Shown in pieces: positions 23,601 through 27,600 of a stretch of 47,500 bases of DNA; the stretch's first letter is position 1, and every line of letters starts with the position of its first letter. Both the position numbers and the translations under genes were made by a program. The stretch lies in assembly GCA_905221605.1 (NCBI GenBank), contig CAJNDS010002768.1:530001-577500 (forward strand), in the 5' to 3' direction. Below the pieces are notes generated by a model. That model made no database searches and had not been told where the DNA came from. It saw only the letters and a program-made list of their open reading frames with translations. This stretch comes from Symbiodinium natans. Its lineage: Eukaryota > Sar > Dinophyceae > Suessiales > Symbiodiniaceae.

Positions 23601-24613
23601 GGAGAGGTGGTGGTGGTGAAAGGTCCTGAGGAAAAGGATCGTCCTTCTGATGTGGATGCGCAAGCGTCTACAGCTGTGAGTGCAGAGCTGGGTCAATCTT
23701 GCCAAGCGATTGAGGACGCAAAGAGAGAAGGATTGGTATCCTCAATTCAAAGGTGTGTGCAGGATCCTGTTCTTGCAGTTTCGGACCTGGAGTATATTCT
23801 GCTGCAACTTCACCTCAGTATTGCAAACCATCGGAAGAAGAAGTGACTGGATGGTATGGATGAAGGGATGGTTTTTCTCTTTCTGGAGACAGGTGCGCTG
23901 GATCGGCCAATGTGCTGAAAATGTGGTGGTTACTATTAAGGGTATGGAAATCCCTGATAGTAGAAGTTAGTAGCTTTTCGCGTAGCGAAGACCACGGTTT
24001 GTGGTGAAGAAGGCCGAAGAGTCTTCAATGATAAGAGGATCATGGTGGAAAAAAGATTCTCTGTGGTTCGTGGGTTTAGCCAATGTGCTATAATTTCGTC
24101 CTGGTAGACGTAAAACCATATTGTGCATTTCAAGCAGCTGGCTGCTGCCCTAATGGCAGTTTTTGGCCAAAGATCTGCACCTCCAATGTGTCCTAGGAAA
24201 TCCTAGGACAGGGGGAGTGCGGAGCTGCAACTGGTATTGTAGAAAAGAGTTAGTGTTGAGAGTTGGAAGGGTTAATGAACCCGGAAAACATATTTGGCTC
24301 AAGATGGGCTTGAACAATAAGCCACAAGTTCAAAAAGTAGTGCCTGGGTTCTTAGGGTTTGGTAAGGGTGTGGATTCCTTCCCCCTTCCTTCCCCCCTGG
24401 GTTGCTCTTATCCGTGTTCTCGTTTGTTTCTTGGTTCGATCTGGGGAATATAGGTTCAGGGCGATTAGGGGAGTTGATTTCCTTCCTTGGTTGTCCCCCC
24501 GTATAGGGTTTAGGGCTTAGGGTTTAGGGCTTAGGGTTTAGGGTTTAGGGTTTCAAGACCCCGTAAATCCGGAACCCCCCCCCCCCCCACCCAAGCAGAA
24601 CACGAAACAGCCC

Positions 24614-24646
<33 letters not shown>

Positions 24647-27600
24647 AGAACAACCACGCACACGCACGCGTGCACACACACACACAGACACAAATAAACA
24701 ATTATAACAATAATAATGATAAGAATAATGATGATCATGATAATAATAATAAGGAATAAGAAGCAGAAGAAAAACAAGAAGAAGAAGAAGAAGAAAGCAC
24801 AACAACTCCGAATCGACCGTAAGCTCAGCAGCTTCCTCTTGCGATCCTTCAGGTCGGCTTCCATGGCCTTTGAGTGCCATGCCGAGGGCTGATTGAAATT
24901 GTACAAAATTGCATTGGGGTGGAATTGGTTTTATAAAGAATGCGATATGGTAATACATGGGTCTAGGAATGTAGCGTTTAGGGTTTAGGGTTTTCGGGCT
25001 TCAGGGTTTTTAGGTTTTAGGGCGTGGGGTTTGAGGGCTTAAGGTCCGCAGCCCCTGGGGGGCGTGTTGGATGGTTTTGGGGAGGGTTTCCCCTCCTTAC
25101 GCCCTCCAAAGCCTCAAAATGCGGATGGGGAGGGGGTGGGCTGCTTGTCCATGGAGGACCCTAAACCCTAAACCCTCAACCCTAAACCCTAATTAAACCC
25201 TAAACCCGCATCGGGCGGGCAAGTTGAAGGGTCCCCAGCCACAACGCCTCTGCCCATCCCCACCCAGTTTTCGGGTTTAGAAGAATTTGGGTTTACAAGT
25301 TGTGGGCAAAAGTCGTGGGCGAAAGTTTGGACCGGGGTTTGCGCGAGTTTCTTTTTGGCCTGGGCAGACTGGAATGTCCCAAAATAAAGGCTGCGTGGGG
25401 GCTTGGGGGGAGGGATTTGCCCCTAGACAACTTCAGTCTTGAGATCTTGGAGGATTTAGAATTTTAGGGCTTAGAATTTTAGGGTTTAGGGTTTAGGATT
25501 TTAGGGTTTAGGGTTTAGGGTTTACGGTTTGGGGCTTACTTCGAAATTAGGGCCCTAAACGAATCTACAAAGGACGTCCCTGGGTGGCTACCTACAGTTT
25601 ATGGGTTCTAGCTATCAATTGCGGCGTAGCTACTACTAAACTGTAGGTAACTACAGTCTCAGGTCCCCTTTCACCTTTTGTGGCCAGCTTCTTCTACCTT
25701 GTCCAGTGTCTTTGAAATCGAGAACATTCCGACGGAGCTTCGTCGTCCTCATATTGAGCTATGGCACGGTCCCCTGAGGCGAAACATTTCAGTTCTGCCT
25801 AGGGCCTAGCGTTGGGGCTTGTGTGCTGCCTCACACTCTTTCGAGCGTCTTCAGCTGTCTCAGAAGCACTGCGCGCATGATCCACGGTCTGCGCCACGTC
25901 CACGTGAAGCCCTCCTGCTCCGGCGGCGTTGGCAGCACCCACGCTCGTGGCCAAGGTGTTTGCGGCGACCATCTTCACAATGGATTTCTCGGCGTTGGCC
26001 CACTCGCGGTTGAATGCGAAGGTCTTGTCCGGAGGACCCAGGGTTCCTCTGGGGGAAGTGGAGATGGGGCAAGCCCTCTGTGCGGCTGCGCCCTCGACCT
26101 TGTCGCCACCATTGTTCCATGAGCCCATGATACTCATGCTCGAGGTGCAGAAGTACCCGGAGGTCCAACAGCACCTGTAGTTCGTTTCCGCTGCATGAAA
26201 CCAGAAAGGACGCTCTGGCCTCAGTTGCTTGAAGATTAGGCACTTGCCTTCGTTGATGGGTACTTCTTGCCAATCCTCCCCGCCCCTCGCCTTTGCTTTG
26301 TTCTCCTGCATGTGACTTTGGCAGCAGCAGACGTCACTACGACCCTGATCGTCGGATGTCTGCAGCTCCATTACTTCCCGCACACCTTCCACCACTCCGA
26401 ACAGGACGACGTACCAGTACCAAAGCATGGTCTTGCTGGCCGCACGGGTTCCTAACGTATACGGAAATACAACACGCCGCTGCTATTGCAGTCGGACGCG
26501 AGAAACCTGATCTAAACAAGGCCTTCAGCCGCAACTCCCGGAGAACTTCATGACAAGTTGGTGCAAGAGAATGCTGGCTGATTCTGCATTCTAAACCCTA
26601 AACCCTAAACCCTAAACCCTAAGCCCTAAACCCTTGCACATAAAGGTCTGAGGATTCAGGGTTTAGGGTTCAGGGCTTCAGGCTTAGCCTACAAAACCGT
26701 GAAAGTACTTCACTGCGTCCTGAAGACCTTGAATGAAGCGTTTAGGCTTCATTGTGCCAAAGGTTCTGAACAGCCTCACAAAAGGTCCGAGCCCGCTCTT
26801 GGGCCTTTCTAACTACATGGCTACATGGTCCTGTGGGTTCAATGAAGTGTTTAGGGTTTTGGGTTTCGGGTTTAGGGTGTGGGGCATAGGGGCAAGCGCG
26901 TAGGATGTAGGGCGACAACGCAGAAATCCTTTGCCCCTCTACGCCCTGAAATCCACACCCGAACTCCATGTTGAATCCAGTTGGAACGAGTGTGAAATCC
27001 TTCGACCGAAAATCCCCGAGACCTTTCAGCTTCGACAAGGTAAGGGCTTTTGCCTCCGTAGGGGCTTAGAAACCTACACCCTCAACCCTAAATCCCTAAA
27101 CCCTAAACCCCTAACCCCTAAACCCTAGACCCTAAACCCTAAATCCCTAAACCCCTAGACCCATAAACCCCTTACCGTGTCAGGCCCCCCTGCGATGAAC
27201 TCCGGATTGTCTTTCGGCACAATGGGGTCGCCTCATCATACAGCGGCCGAATCCCTAAGCCCTAAGCCCTAAATAAAAAAGGGGGTCGGAATAATTTACT
27301 AAGCATATTCCCTCATAGTCCCTTTGTAATTATACTATAGTACTCCCCAAACCCCTATTCTCATTATTCAGGCGCTCATATTAAGCCCTAGGCCCTATAT
27401 CCAAAAAGGAAGTGTCCGGACTTTGGGGGCACGTTTGGGCCAGGCACCTCGAAGTACATGCGAGTTTCCGGGCTTAGATGTCTACATCTCCAACACTCCT
27501 AAACCTTACACAAGAAACCCTCAACCCTGAACCCGAAACCCTATGAGACTCGGGGGATAGATCCACTGATGGATGTATGTATTGCCGAGGGCGGCATTGA

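Larger units (their letters stand above)
15642..24503 (+). mobile_element. LTR retrotransposon, pol-less, with one giant RNA-binding ORF
   Basis: An 8,862-bp unit bounded by direct LTRs (15642-15928 and 24218-24503) and flanked on both sides by TAGGG (15637-15641, 24504-24508), the 5-bp target duplication. The LTR ends form a short imperfect inverted repeat, TGCGG...CCGTA. Directly after the 5' LTR is GGTTATGAGCCC, complementary to a Met-tRNA anticodon arm, as in Drosophila copia. Directly before the 3' LTR is a purine tract, GGGGGAG. The interior is a single ORF (15996-23846) plus about 370 bp of non-coding DNA. I looked for, and did not find, a D-S/T-G protease, an HHCC/DDE integrase, a YxDD reverse transcriptase or RNase H. 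By structure it is a non-autonomous copia-type element that would need an enzyme source in trans. It lies antisense in an intron of the TPR gene. LTR identity of about 99% implies recent insertion. Confidence 0.88.
24868..27193 (-). other. TPR intron b (2.3 kb)
   Basis: Telomere-like runs at 24975-25030, 25160-25210, 25470-25530, 26592-26635 and 27080-27150; foldback element at 25584-25654; nested ORF 25799-26428; dispersed repeat 26656-26785. Confidence 0.6.

Noticed and set aside
15996-23846. Copia or gypsy pol domains in the giant ORF
   Set aside because: I scanned for DTG/DSG protease, HHCC, DDE, YxDD and RNase H patterns; the few DSG or DD occurrences lack any surrounding context.
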